From: Paenibacillus sp. P25
GTDB lineage: Bacteria; Bacillota; Bacilli; Paenibacillales; NBRC-103111
Assembly: GCA_024704175.1 (NCBI GenBank)
Contig: CP085629.1
Coordinates: 124,001 to 188,000, forward strand
Length of the DNA stretch: 64,000 nt
Reading direction: 5' to 3'
The notes under the pieces were generated by a model. That model ran no database searches and had not been told where the DNA came from. It was given only the letters and a program-made list of their open reading frames with translations. The stretch's first letter is position 1, and every line of letters begins with the position of its first letter. Both the position numbers and the translations under genes were made by a program. Below are positions 27,448-36,378 of the stretch, in pieces.

Positions 27448-27924
27448 ATGAGCAAGCTGGATGACAATGAGCGATGGAAATCGAATATGGTACTCACGGA
27501 ACATGTTGAGCAATACGAGAGCCGCGGCGAAGATCAAAGTCAACGGTTGCGCCGGGGGCCAACAAACGAGGAATTAGTCTTGATCCGCGATCATATTTTG
27601 CTACCGCATATGTTAACTATGGTCCAAAAAAGCATTGATGACATTGAGAACAGTCCCAATATACTGAAGCCGCTTTATTTGGCGGCTGGCCGGGCCGTCA
27701 TGGATAAAATTAGTGCGGAAATGTATAACATCCGGCGCGAACTGAGACAACGAAACATTAAAATCATCAGTGACGAACAAGTGGAAATGGTCGTTTATCA
27801 TCATTTTGTTTGTCGGGGCTACGAAGAGCGGTTTGGCATGATGCGCGACGTGATGCGATCAGAGATCAGTATACGTCTGTCCAAGTATGTGAAGGAGGTC
27901 ATTGGAAAGTTGGCTGCAAAATAA
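27448..27924 (+). CDS. Hypothetical 158-residue helical protein
   Basis: ATG 27448 stands eight bases after GGAGGT, and the gene ends at a good terminator, so it is a complete unit on its own. The product is soluble and highly charged, with a probable all-helical fold: LVLIRDHILLPHMLTMVQKSIDDI, VMDKISAEMYNIRRELRQR and DVMRSEISIRLSKYVKEVIG. It has no transmembrane segment or signal peptide. I believe similar proteins occur in other Paenibacillaceae but know no function. It is intact although both sides are remnants, which suggests that it is maintained or recently arrived. Confidence 0.6.
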   Translation: MSKLDDNERWKSNMVLTEHVEQYESRGEDQSQRLRRGPTNEELVLIRDHILLPHMLTMVQKSIDDIENSPNILKPLYLAAGRAVMDKISAEMYNIRRELRQRNIKIISDEQVEMVVYHHFVCRGYEERFGMMRDVMRSEISIRLSKYVKEVIGKLAAK

Positions 27925-27947
27925 TCGTTCCATAGCGGGAGCATATT

Positions 27948-27976
27948 AAAAGCCCTCACTTTTCAATGGGGCTTTA
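27948..27976 (+). terminator. Rho-independent terminator
   Basis: AAAAGCCC and GGGGCTTT form the stem, about 24 bases after the stop of the 158-residue gene. Confidence 0.65.
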
Positions 27977-28299
27977 ATGCTGCAACTGGGGAACCATGTA
28001 CCATCAAGTCGAAGGCAAATTTTTTCCAACTTTTGTGGCGATCGAACTGGTCAGTTCGACTTATTGATGCAACCCAACGCTCAAGTCGACTGTCCTGATA
28101 ACAGACCGCCAATTTGAGCGCTGGTACGTGTTTTGTCTATGCAACCAAGCCAATAGAATATGCGGGAAACAAAAAGCCGCCCAAATAGCGACTTTTTGAG
28201 TGACTATGTTTAATTCTTTGACAGAAGAACGGCGGTGCAAACTTGCTCTAATATGATGCTCTTCCCACATAGGGCTAGTAACATAAACACAAAATTAAT
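27977..28299. other. Stretch without a supported gene
   Basis: A minus-strand frame of 69 codons (28061-28270) contains IVTQKVAIWAAFCFPHILLAW but has no ribosome site and no recognised family; it may be a fragment. Confidence 0.3.
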
Positions 28300-28664
28300 T
28301 TACTGATTTTCGTTTTTTGATAAACTTATCAAATAATCAGTAACTGATTCGTGGGGCGTAATTTCATAAGATATATCATTGTAATTTGGGAAATAAGCAC
28401 TCTTGATCAAGACGTCATCCTTAATTACAACAATCCTTTTTTTAATTGAACGGCCAGTCCGAATTCAATGTAAGCATGAGCATCCCACTCGTTTGAAACC
28501 ACTACTTGATCAGAATTTTCAATTTTACTTCTTGACTCTAAAAAACTAGTGTCAGTTGTAAAAGTCGTATTTATTTTTTCGGAAATGAATAACGTTGTTT
28601 TATTTTCTTTACCCGGTAGAGTAGGAAAAGCAGGACCTGCAGCTTGAATAACATGTATAATCAT
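28300..28664 (-). pseudogene. Unknown small cytoplasmic protein coupled to a secreted protein, one frameshift
   Basis: The ATG overlaps the stop of the upstream secreted-protein gene (28664), so the two are translated together. The frame reads MIIHVIQAAGPAFPTLPGK to VQLKK, where a run of seven A near 28436 lacks one base. With it restored the protein goes on RIVVIKDDVLIKSAYF to a stop at 28300, about 121 residues. There is no signal peptide and no known motif. Operon position after an exported protein would fit an immunity or accessory role, but that is only inference. Confidence 0.45.
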
Positions 28665-29281
28665 CAGTAAATATCAACACCTCCTCCGAATTGACCTACA
28701 CTTAACCAAGAAGCACTGTTCATTGAATAAGCTTGTAGATCGCTTTGACTAATTGTTACTCTTGTTACATCTGTAGGAATTGACATACTTCCAACATATA
28801 CGACTCTTGCTGTTGATGCTACGTTACTAAGATAGGTATACGAGCTTCCATTTCCAAAAGTTGCGTATGTTGTTGGAAAAATAAGACTATTAGATTTAAC
28901 AGTAATAGATTTGAATCTCCAACTTTGTAACAAAATATCCCCTAAATAATATATTGATAATTGGCAGGTAGTTGTATCACCAGATCTGTAAATTCTATAT
29001 CCACCAGTAGTTGACTGAATAGATACATCATTAGTATTTTTTGTAGCATTGACATTCTCCAAGGCAAGGCGAGAAATTTCTTCCTTAGATAAATTGGGGT
29101 CTACAGTAACTATTTCGATCTCTATAGATTTATTCTTTTCATGAGATGAACTTTGATCAACATTTTTTGTATCGCTTGGCAACTCTTTAGAATTTGCAAA
29201 TACATTACCAGTTCCTGTAGTTAAAAGCAGTGCAAGAGAAGAAACAATACAAACAAACCTCCAAAATTTTCCAAAGTTCAT
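28664..29281 (-). CDS. Secreted 205-residue protein of unknown function
   Basis: The ATG at 29281 follows AAAAGGAGATG. A classic signal peptide (MNFGKFWRFVCIVSSLALLL to about FANS) is followed by a charged, low-complexity stretch (residues 31-60, Ser/Asp/Lys-rich). A compact domain rich in Thr, Ser, Tyr and Ile then resembles secreted beta-rich proteins (TTGGYRIYRSGDTTTCQLSIYYLGD, ending VGQFGGGVDIY). A pro-region of about 60 residues is likely. I recognise no family. The gene is followed by an overlapping small gene. A palindromic GTAAGCGCTTA element lies in its promoter region. Confidence 0.65.
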   Translation of the reverse strand: MNFGKFWRFVCIVSSLALLLTTGTGNVFANSKELPSDTKNVDQSSSHEKNKSIEIEIVTVDPNLSKEEISRLALENVNATKNTNDVSIQSTTGGYRIYRSGDTTTCQLSIYYLGDILLQSWRFKSITVKSNSLIFPTTYATFGNGSSYTYLSNVASTARVVYVGSMSIPTDVTRVTISQSDLQAYSMNSASWLSVGQFGGGVDIY

Positions 29282-29308
29282 AATAGCATCTCCTTTTAAT
29301 AATTTAAG

Positions 29309-29323
29309 CGTAAGCGCTTAAAT
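29309..29323. promoter_or_regulatory. cre-like palindrome upstream of the secreted-protein gene
   Basis: CGTAAGCGCTTAAAT contains the core GTAAGCGCTTA close to the CcpA consensus and lies about 28 bases upstream of the start codon at 29281. Catabolite control is plausible but unproven. Confidence 0.4.
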
Positions 29324-29638
29324 ATATTATATGAATATGCCTACTATTTTACAAGAAATATTTGTATAATTTGTATTATTTTAATATAGATAGACCTTTT
29401 ATGCAGTAGAAGTATTTTATTGGTACTCTATCAAATGAATGATTTTATATTGGAAAATAACCCAATTATTGAAGAGCATACTTGTGATATTATTAAGATG
29501 GGTGGTTATCCAATATGAGGTTATAGAAAACGAGATTTAAGGGAGCTAATCCTTTGAAAGTGCACAAGAGCGCTTATCCTGAAAAGCTTGTGGTTGATTT
29601 GACCTTGACTTATTAATTATTAGCTGAAGTTCTGCCGC
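29324..29638. other. AT-rich upstream region of the secreted-protein gene
   Basis: It carries the minus-strand promoter region; the plus strand shows only short frames. From about 29550 it probably passes into remains of the ligase gene below. Confidence 0.35.
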
Positions 29639-29839
29639 CTGAGGCCAGCCGGGATTATTGAGCTCGGCTTCACACCTGCCGCGGCCAAAGTGTTCCGAGC
29701 TGTCAGCAAGCAGTTGATAACCGGTGAAAGCGGGGACTTCGTGTACCTGGAGCCGCGGAACCGGGCCCGCGTGAAAACGAGGAATTGGACAAAAGCCGGA
29801 ATACCACGAACACCTTCATTCGTAGAATTTATATTTTGA
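29639..29839 (+). pseudogene. C-terminal remnant of an ATP-dependent DNA ligase (LigD type)
   Basis: The 66-residue frame reads LRPAGIIELGFTPAAAKVFR, SGDFVYLEPRNRARVKTRNW and TKAGIPRTPSFVEFIF, then stops. The pattern of an acidic EP motif, RVK-N-T and RTPSFVEFI is that of the OB-fold end of bacterial ATP-dependent DNA ligases used in end joining. Everything upstream of it is missing, so it is a leftover of a deleted gene. Confidence 0.55.
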
Positions 29840-29910
29840 CATAAATACTTTAGCAAGGACTCGAAAGGCTCATATATGGAGTAAAACAAGGGAATAAACA
29901 ATCAGTTAAT

Positions 29911-29945
29911 AGTGCCCCGAGGAAATAATATCTCGGGCACTTTTT
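29911..29945 (+). terminator. Rho-independent terminator
   Basis: AGTGCCCCGAG and CTCGGGCACT form a strong stem with a ten-base loop followed by T5. It probably served the ligase gene. Confidence 0.75.
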
Positions 29946-29951
29946 AAAAGT

Positions 29952-30336
29952 TGGCTGAGCGTTGAAGGAAACGTCGTCGCACAATCCGCTACAGTTTACA
30001 GCGATTCCGAACGTGACATGGTCGTAGTAAACGCGATGATCACAGCGATAAAATATGAAGATGCCGCCCGATTAATAGAAAACATGATCGCCTATTTGTC
30101 CCCATCGGCTCAAAAATCAAGTTACACGATGTGAATGTAGCAATGATCCCGATCCGTGAAGGGTTGGAAGCACTTCTTGTGTAGGCGACCTGCTTGCTTT
30201 TGTGAAGAAGTCAAAGGATCAAAAAGGGAGGCTGTGGATTTGGAGTGGCGTTCTCGCAGGCCTTCTGGTTAGTGCAGTGATCGCAGTGATTATTCTGCGA
30301 ATTCTTGTTAGCTTGGTGAATCAACAAATAAGCTGA
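29952..30336 (+). pseudogene. FTR1/EfeU-type iron permease remnant
   Basis: The first frame gives WLSVEGNVVAQSATVYSDSE, then MITAIKYEDAARLIENMIAYL and SSYTM. After a shift comes VAMIPIREGLEALLV, the REGLE iron-binding motif of FTR1 permeases. Another shift gives LLAFVKKSKDQKGRLWIWSG and VLAGLLVSAVIAVIILRILV up to a TGA at 30334. The middle of an FTR1 fusion protein (periplasmic domain joined to the permease) is thus present, while both ends are lost. Confidence 0.7.
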
Positions 30337-30417
30337 TTTTGTAATGAAAAGATATATCCAACGAAAAAATGGAAATAAATGCAGCAAAGGAACGAAGTGA
30401 CATCAAGCGGAGGTAAG

Positions 30418-30482
30418 CAACGTGGAGGAACCGTAAGGATAAACTCGGAATGTTACAGTGGAGGCTGGAGTTTAACTGTCTT
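30418..30482 (+). repeat. 65-bp copy of part of the histidine kinase gene at 58441-58504
   Basis: The two stretches differ at only a few bases. This copy reads in one frame as QRGGTVRINSECYSGGWSL-TVF, part of an ATPase domain, whereas the kinase gene lacks one base at the same point. It is an orphan fragment with no kinase sequence on either side. Confidence 0.8.
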
Positions 30483-31151
30483 CAGAAAGTTTAAACCCTG
30501 TTAGAGGGTTTCTCTAAATATTTTTCTTGAAACGCCTTTCATGCAGTGATAGAATGATTCATTACGAACTTTTCCGTTCTATAACACCGGTAATCTGAAC
30601 TTTTACGAGAAGCGTAGTTGAAAAACTGATATACATTTATGGCGTTTGAATACGAATCTTTATGAAACATGTCAATTCTAGGCCGATGGAGGTCATCGAT
30701 CGGCTGTGTATGCGCATGTAATTCAAAATTTTAGTCTATATAATAAGAAAATTAAATGGAACTGAACTATTGTCGGGTGACAAGAACATGGTTGCATAAT
30801 AGTCGCATGCGATGCGGCTTTTTCTGACATTCCCGACAGATCGCGCGCTAAGATATGGATAGCTTTGTATTCTTGATCACGCCAGTTTCTGATTAACGAG
30901 AAAAACAAAGCCATGCGGCAACGCTAGAACAACGTTAATATGTTTCACGAAGAGGACATAGTGTCCCTGCGGCCCCACGGGAGGCAATTTTTTTGTCTGC
31001 CTCACATTAAACCAGTCCCCTGCTATCACTTGATTGCACCGCGGTTTCTATCATGGTACCTTTACGATTTTTTCATATGAATTTTATTATCAACTAACAT
31101 TGATGCTTTATCATGATAGGGCAATCATCGAGACTGGGGAGAGGTGCTAAC
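30483..31151. other. Gene-free stretch before the membrane AraC regulator
   Basis: It contains a small hairpin (AAACCCT/AGGGTTT, 30493-30511), another at 30981-30999, and copy 2 of the 39-bp repeat. A minus-strand frame at 30723-30914 has no supporting signals. No gene is supported. Confidence 0.4.
31019..31057. repeat. 39-bp dispersed repeat, copy 2
   Basis: It matches 24106-24144 at 37 of 39 positions and lies about 95 bases upstream of the AraC regulator start. Confidence 0.7.
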
Positions 31152-33455
31152 GTGATTTTACGGAGCAAATCGGACAAGCGGCTGGGGAGCCCGATGCCGA
31201 AACAATGGTACAGGCGTATGCTGTTATCGTATGTTCCGATCCTCGTGATCGCGGTTTCGGCGATGATCTTCGTCTCCTTTTTTATCGTGAGCGAGATTCA
31301 GAAGAAGGAAGCGGAGAAAGCGAACCGGATTTCGGCAACCTATGTCATCGATTCGATGGAGTCGACCGTTCGGGGCATCGAGCGGGCGGTACTGCGGGAA
31401 TTGGCGGACAACCGTTCTTTATACGAATTTATAATGCAGCGCTCCGACTATGAAAGCGCACTCCAGCCGTATTATTTGTTGGAGGATTTCAACAAGCTGA
31501 TCGGCGTTCATCCGGCGATCCATTCCATCTACGTCTACCGGGCAAGTGACGGCGCCGTATTAACGCAGCGGAATATGGCAGGAATCGACCGGTTTCCGGA
31601 CAAGCCGTTCATCCTGGAACAAATGTCCTCGGAACAAAGCCGTTCGCATCTCCAAATTCGCAGGTTTACCGGTGAGGATCAAGCCGCCCCCGTGCCGGTC
31701 ATTACCATAACGCAGCGCGCTCCTTTGCCATTCGGCAATCAGGGGCTATTAGTCGTCAATATCCGCGTTCAGGAGCTGATCCAGCTGGCCGGCGAGATGA
31801 TCAACGACGATATTACGAGTCTGGAGATTCGTGACGATAAGAACCTCATCATTTATCCTGCTTACACCGGCGAGACGGATAGCCGGCGACCTTTGGCCGG
31901 TAATTTTTCCTATACCCATTATTCCCCTTATCTCGGTTGGACCTTCTACAGCGGTATTAAGGCGGGGCAATTGTCGGAATTGGCATCCGTCGTCGCATAC
32001 ATATGGATCATGTTCGGCGTTCTGATTATCGCCTTCAGTATACTTGCCGCCGTTTACCTGTTCAGGAGAAATTACAGGCCGGTCGAATTGATCATGGAAC
32101 GTATTCAGCAGTACCAGCTTCGCAGCTTGACGAAAGAGAAGGCCTTGGACGAGTTTGCTTACATAGAAAAGGCGTTGGAAAATTTGGTCGAGCAGACCAA
32201 GCAATATGAAAAACGGCATCAGGAGGATTTGACGATCCGGCGCCGGCAGCTTTTGCGGGAATTGCTTTACGGCGACTGTACTCTTCGGCCGGAGGATTGG
32301 CAGGTAACCGCGGAACGGTTCGGACTGCCGGTTGCCTATGAACAGCTGGTAGTTGCGGTAGCGGAATTGGACAAATATGAGCAATTTCAGAGCCGCAATG
32401 GCGAGAGCGAGCAGCGCTTCCTCAAGTTCTCCCTTGCCCAAGTCGTGAATGAATTCTTTCATCATGAGAAGCTGCATATTGAAACCGAATGGGTTTCAAG
32501 CGAGAGACTGGCTATTCTTTGTATTTTCAAAGAGGAGCTCGAACAGGACGAGGTGCTTCTGCTCAAGGGGTTGGGAATGCTACGGCAGTGGGTATGGAAT
32601 AATCTGAGCCTATCCGTTCGCATTGGAGTCGGCCGTGCCGTTAAAGATATTTCGGAGGTTCCCGATTCGCTGCGTCAAGCTTTGGCAGCGCTTCAGTACA
32701 AGCTCACGCTCGGCGGCATGCAAGCTATTCCATACGATGCAGTTTCGAAGAGGGGTACGGAGGGGCCGTTCAACTACTATATTGGGATTGCCGAATGCGT
32801 ACAGGGCCTGCGGTTGATGAGCGGCCAGTGGGATATGCAGTTGGCGCGCATTTTTGACCGTATGCAGAAAGAAGTGCTGCCGGACCACGAAATCCGCAGT
32901 ATCGTCCGATATTGGTCGCTGGTGCTGGGCAGGGAGTTCGAAGGTGCCATGGACTCTGCCATGAATTCAGAGCTGCAGGGGATCATCGGAAGCCTTGAGC
33001 AAAGAATGGAAGAAGCGGATCAGCTTCAAGATATGAAACTCGCATTTACCGGCGGGCTGGAGCTGATTTACAAGAAATATGCGGCGTACAAGGAATCCAA
33101 CAAATACTTGGAACGAATAAACGACATTCGCAAATATATTGAAGCCAATTATGCGAATCCCGATTTGTCCTTGAATCACTTGAGTGATAAATATAATTTG
33201 AAGCCGAAATATGTCAGCCAATTGTTCAAGGATGAGTTCCGGATGAATTTCGTAGATTATCTGGTGCAACTGCGAATGGAACGCGCTAAGAAGCCGCTGC
33301 TCGAAACGAGCGATCCGGTTCATGAAATAGCCGGTAAAGTCGGATACACGACATCCATTTCGTTCGGACGGATGTTTAAAAAGGCAGTCGGCATCACGCC
33401 GGGGGATTACCGCAAGCTTATGAGTATGCCACAGCCGCCAATGCGGGGAACCTGA
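31152..33455 (+). CDS. Membrane-bound AraC-family transcriptional regulator
   Basis: The GTG at 31152 has GAGAGGTG six bases upstream; the ATG at 31113 has none. The 767-residue protein has a first membrane helix (about 23-46, YVPILVIAVSAMIFVSFFIV) and an extracellular Cache-like sensor of about 230 residues. A second helix follows (about 280-305), then a linker domain, and a C-terminal AraC DNA-binding domain with two HTH motifs (LSLNHLSDKYNLKPKYVSQL; VHEIAGKVGYTTSISFGRMF). Such one-component sensors are characteristic of Paenibacillus and control the adjacent solute-binding protein and transporter genes. The next gene, a solute-binding lipoprotein on the same strand, is the likely target or partner. 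The frame is intact. Confidence 0.88.
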   Translation: MILRSKSDKRLGSPMPKQWYRRMLLSYVPILVIAVSAMIFVSFFIVSEIQKKEAEKANRISATYVIDSMESTVRGIERAVLRELADNRSLYEFIMQRSDYESALQPYYLLEDFNKLIGVHPAIHSIYVYRASDGAVLTQRNMAGIDRFPDKPFILEQMSSEQSRSHLQIRRFTGEDQAAPVPVITITQRAPLPFGNQGLLVVNIRVQELIQLAGEMINDDITSLEIRDDKNLIIYPAYTGETDSRRPLAGNFSYTHYSPYLGWTFYSGIKAGQLSELASVVAYIWIMFGVLIIAFSILAAVYLFRRNYRPVELIMERIQQYQLRSLTKEKALDEFAYIEKALENLVEQTKQYEKRHQEDLTIRRRQLLRELLYGDCTLRPEDWQVTAERFGLPVAYEQLVVAVAELDKYEQFQSRNGESEQRFLKFSLAQVVNEFFHHEKLHIETEWVSSERLAILCIFKEELEQDEVLLLKGLGMLRQWVWNNLSLSVRIGVGRAVKDISEVPDSLRQALAALQYKLTLGGMQAIPYDAVSKRGTEGPFNYYIGIAECVQGLRLMSGQWDMQLARIFDRMQKEVLPDHEIRSIVRYWSLVLGREFEGAMDSAMNSELQGIIGSLEQRMEEADQLQDMKLAFTGGLELIYKKYAAYKESNKYLERINDIRKYIEANYANPDLSLNHLSDKYNLKPKYVSQLFKDEFRMNFVDYLVQLRMERAKKPLLETSDPVHEIAGKVGYTTSISFGRMFKKAVGITPGDYRKLMSMPQPPMRGT

Positions 33456-33473
33456 GCGGTTCCTCTTAGGGAG

Positions 33474-33517
33474 AAAACCTGCCGGGTCATCATGCAGAGC
33501 GCCGACAGGTTTTTTTG
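33474..33517 (+). terminator. Rho-independent terminator of the AraC regulator
   Basis: AAAACCTG and CAGGTTTT, with an inner CCGG/CCG extension, form the stem, followed by a run of T. Confidence 0.75.
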
Positions 33518-33744
33518 TTGTCCAGCCACGGAATGAAGCGGAGTATTTTCTGTGCACGACCGGGGGACTTATTCCTTGAATAACAGGGAGAATACGCTGT
33601 CAGGAAATTGTATCATGCTGCGGAATTAGGTTAATGCCCTGTTCGAATGCTTGCCGCAACTGAGGGACGCTCCGGTTTATCGGGCGGAAAACGCTCGGTT
33701 TACGGGCTCCGCACTACCGCGTTATAAAAGAGGAGGATGCAGGG

Positions 33745-35386
33745 ATGAAGCATCATGGCAGGAGGACACCGCTCAATACAGGAAGCCGGAAAGCCGGACT
33801 GGCGTTGCTGCTCGTCGGATTGCTTGCGGGTGGACTGCTAAGCGGATGTACCGGAAGCGGGCTGTCATCTGTCCAACAGGAGGAAAGTATGGGAGGGAGG
33901 GGAAACAAGGAGCCGGTGACGCTTAGGGTTCAGATCTATGAACGGGGATTGGCGCCACCCGGCGTCACTGTGACGAACAATTACTTAACGGATTGGGTCC
34001 AGCGGCAGTTCGGCGATCCGAACCACATCCGCTTAGAGTATGTTCCGATTCCTCGTTCGAGGGATATTCAGGAGCTGAATGTGATGATCGCCTCCGGCGA
34101 AGCGCCTGACATCCTGTTCGCCTATGACGAGAATTTGGTCTATAACTACGCAAGCCAAGGCGGACTGCAGGAGCTTGGAGCGGTTGCTGGATACGTATGG
34201 CCCCAATCTGAAAAGCTTCCTGGGTAAGGAAATTCTGGATTTCGGCCGATTTGACGGCAGGCAGGTCGCCATTCCGGCGAAACGCTCCTATATCGGCAAA
34301 TATTCGTCCTATATCCGCGAGGATTGGTTGAATAAGCTCGGCCTGCTCGCGCCGCAGACAACGGAGGAAGTGTACAGGACGCTAAAGGCGTTTAAAGACA
34401 AGCTTCCTCGTATCAACGGTGAACAGGTTATACCGCTAGGCTTCTCGCTGACACCCGCCTCTTACGAACCGGTCATCTGGTCTTTCATCGAACCGGCGGG
34501 CGAGGAGGAGCGGATTACACGGACGCATCAGCTCGGATCGCGCGATTTTCCGACCTTACTGCCCGGGCACAAAGAGGCGCTGAGATTTCTGAACAAGCTG
34601 TACAACGAAGGCTTAATGAGCCCGAACTTCGCGCTGGATAAGGACAGGACGAAACTCAATGAGGATATTACCGCCGGGGCCGTCGGAATGTTCAGCGCGG
34701 ATACGATAGATCCTCTGCTGCCTTCGCCCGGCATCTATTCGCAACTGCAGCGCCATGTTCCCGATGCCGAATTAAGCCCGATCGACCCGTATACGAACAG
34801 CCTGGGAAAGCACTACAAACCGGTCTATAAGCCCGTCGGTATGTACATCATGATTCCGAAGACGAGCAAGCATGCGGTCGAAGCCGTCAAGTATCTGGAC
34901 TGGATGTCTCGCAAGGATGTGCTGTTCCATCTGCAGAACGGAGAGGAAGGACTGGATTACAGCATGCAGGACGGATTTCCGGCGGCGCTCGAGAATGAAG
35001 AGACGAGGAAGCGGATGTTCAATTCAGGCGACATCGCCATTATTAGCAACGGCCGCGACTTCGGCGATCCGGACAAGAATAAGCGGGCGGAAGCTATGAA
35101 AGCGTTGAAGCCTTATCGTCAAGAGGGAAGCAAGGTGCTTGATATCGCGCTGCAGGACGGCATATTGCCGGTCCGGTTTGAGAAGCCTGTCGAAGCGCAA
35201 ATCCAATACGGTACCGCTTTGTTCGCGAAGTACGAGGAGCTTATCGTGCGAAGCCTGCTGGCCCGGCCGTCGGATTTTGACCGTACGTATGAGCAAGCGT
35301 TGAACGAAATTATGAAGGGAGGCGGCGAACAAATCTTGAGGGAGCGTCAGGCTCTATATAGATCGATGCAAAATAAGCGTTCTTGA
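33745..35386 (+). pseudogene. Extracellular solute-binding lipoprotein, one frameshift
   Basis: ATG 33745 follows GAGGAGG. A lipobox with Cys35 (GLLSGCTGS) marks it as a membrane-anchored binding protein of an ABC importer. The first piece ends after NYASQGGLQELGA near 34180; one surplus base shifts the frame, and the protein resumes LLDTYGPNLKSFLG and runs intact to 35386. Combined length is about 547 residues. This matches the large LplA/YtcQ-type binding proteins of Paenibacillus that take oligosaccharides. No permease genes stand next to it, so it would have to use permeases encoded elsewhere. Confidence 0.83.
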
Positions 35387-35463
35387 CCGCCGGTATCATG
35401 GAACCGGATCGGAAAGCATTTGACCTAATTGAATCTCATGTATAAAAAATGGAGGTTATACTG

Positions 35464-36243
35464 ATGATTAGAAAAATGGGGAAATTAGCAGGTGTACTTT
35501 TATTATCGGCTCTGGTCTCCGTCAACTTGGCGCCGACGGCTGATGCGGCGGTGGAATATATAGATCATGACAAAGTGGTACCCATTAAAGACATCACTTG
35601 GAACGGGGCTACGAAGCGTTATGACAGGCATCTCAACACGTCTGAAAGTGCGGCGAAACGTTTTCAACCGACTTTGAAGGTTGTCAACGGATGTGTACCT
35701 TTTCCTGCAGTAGATTGGTCGGGCCATGTGAGCGCAGGTTTGGAACCTACCGGAGCTCCGGAAGGACAATGCAGTAGTAGTGAAGGACAGGTATACTCGC
35801 GTTCCGCTTGGTACAATGGGCAGTGGGCCATTATGTATTCCTGGTATTTTCCTAAAGATGAACCGTCTACAGGAATAGGACATAGACATGACTGGGAAGC
35901 CATTGTGGTATTTATTGATAATCCGGCCAATGTTAACCCCAAAGTCAAGTCCCTTGCATATTCCGAACACGGACAATTTTACAAAGAATGGCCAAGCTCG
36001 CTAAATATGAACGGAGATCATCCTAAGGTTGGATACAGCAGTGTTTGGCCGCTGGACCATAGCTTGGATTTTCGTAATGTAGTGGGCGGGACTCAACCAT
36101 TAATCACCTGGGAAGATTTGTCTTCCGAGGCAAGGGAGTCATTAAATAACGCAGATTTCGGTAAAGCAAGCGTTCCTTTTAAAGATAAGAATAATGATTT
36201 TTGGAGAAATCTAGAAAAGGCTTGGAATGCGGCAGTTAAATGA
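35464..36243 (+). CDS. Secreted NPP1/NLP-family necrosis-inducing cytolysin
   Basis: NLPs are secreted proteins that bind plant glycosyl-inositol-phosphoryl-ceramide lipids and lyse dicot plasma membranes. ATG 35464 follows GGAGG. The signal peptide (MIRKMGKLAGVLLLSALVSV to about ADAA) is cleaved before VEYIDHDKV. The hallmark heptapeptide GHRHDWE starts near residue 139 and provides the metal-binding and cytolytic core. Two cysteines (NGCVPFP and GQCSSSE) fit the conserved disulfide, and AWYNGQWAIMYSWYFPKD is also typical. Mature size of about 230 residues is normal for a type 1/2 NLP. The frame is intact. A decayed 3' copy lies at 24147-24297. Confidence 0.92.
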   Translation: MIRKMGKLAGVLLLSALVSVNLAPTADAAVEYIDHDKVVPIKDITWNGATKRYDRHLNTSESAAKRFQPTLKVVNGCVPFPAVDWSGHVSAGLEPTGAPEGQCSSSEGQVYSRSAWYNGQWAIMYSWYFPKDEPSTGIGHRHDWEAIVVFIDNPANVNPKVKSLAYSEHGQFYKEWPSSLNMNGDHPKVGYSSVWPLDHSLDFRNVVGGTQPLITWEDLSSEARESLNNADFGKASVPFKDKNNDFWRNLEKAWNAAVK

Positions 36244-36283
36244 TTAAGCCAACGCTCGGTTTAAATGAAAGACAATCATCCCT

Positions 36284-36315
36284 ACGGTCTGCCTATACGG
36301 CAGGCCGTATTTTCT
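36284..36315 (+). terminator. Rho-independent terminator of the NLP gene
   Basis: ACGGTCTGCC and GGCAGGCCGT pair around TATA, followed by a T-rich tail. Confidence 0.75.
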
Positions 36316-36378
36316 TTTCCCAAGCTCATCTGTATTTTGAACGCTTGTCACCCCAGTTCTTTATACGCTTCGACTTTC

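Noticed and set aside
28061..28270. 69-codon minus-strand frame
   Set aside because: No ribosome site, no recognisable motif, and lies in a remnant region; only mentioned as a possible fragment.
30723..30914. 63-codon minus-strand frame
   Set aside because: No supporting signal and atypical composition.
23000..31100. A single large mobile island
   Set aside because: The remnants belong to several different element families and broken host genes, with no shared borders or integrase; a zone of successive insertions and deletions explains them better.
31113..31151. ATG 31113 as start of the membrane AraC regulator
   Set aside because: It has no ribosome site, while GTG 31152 has GAGAGGTG at the right distance.
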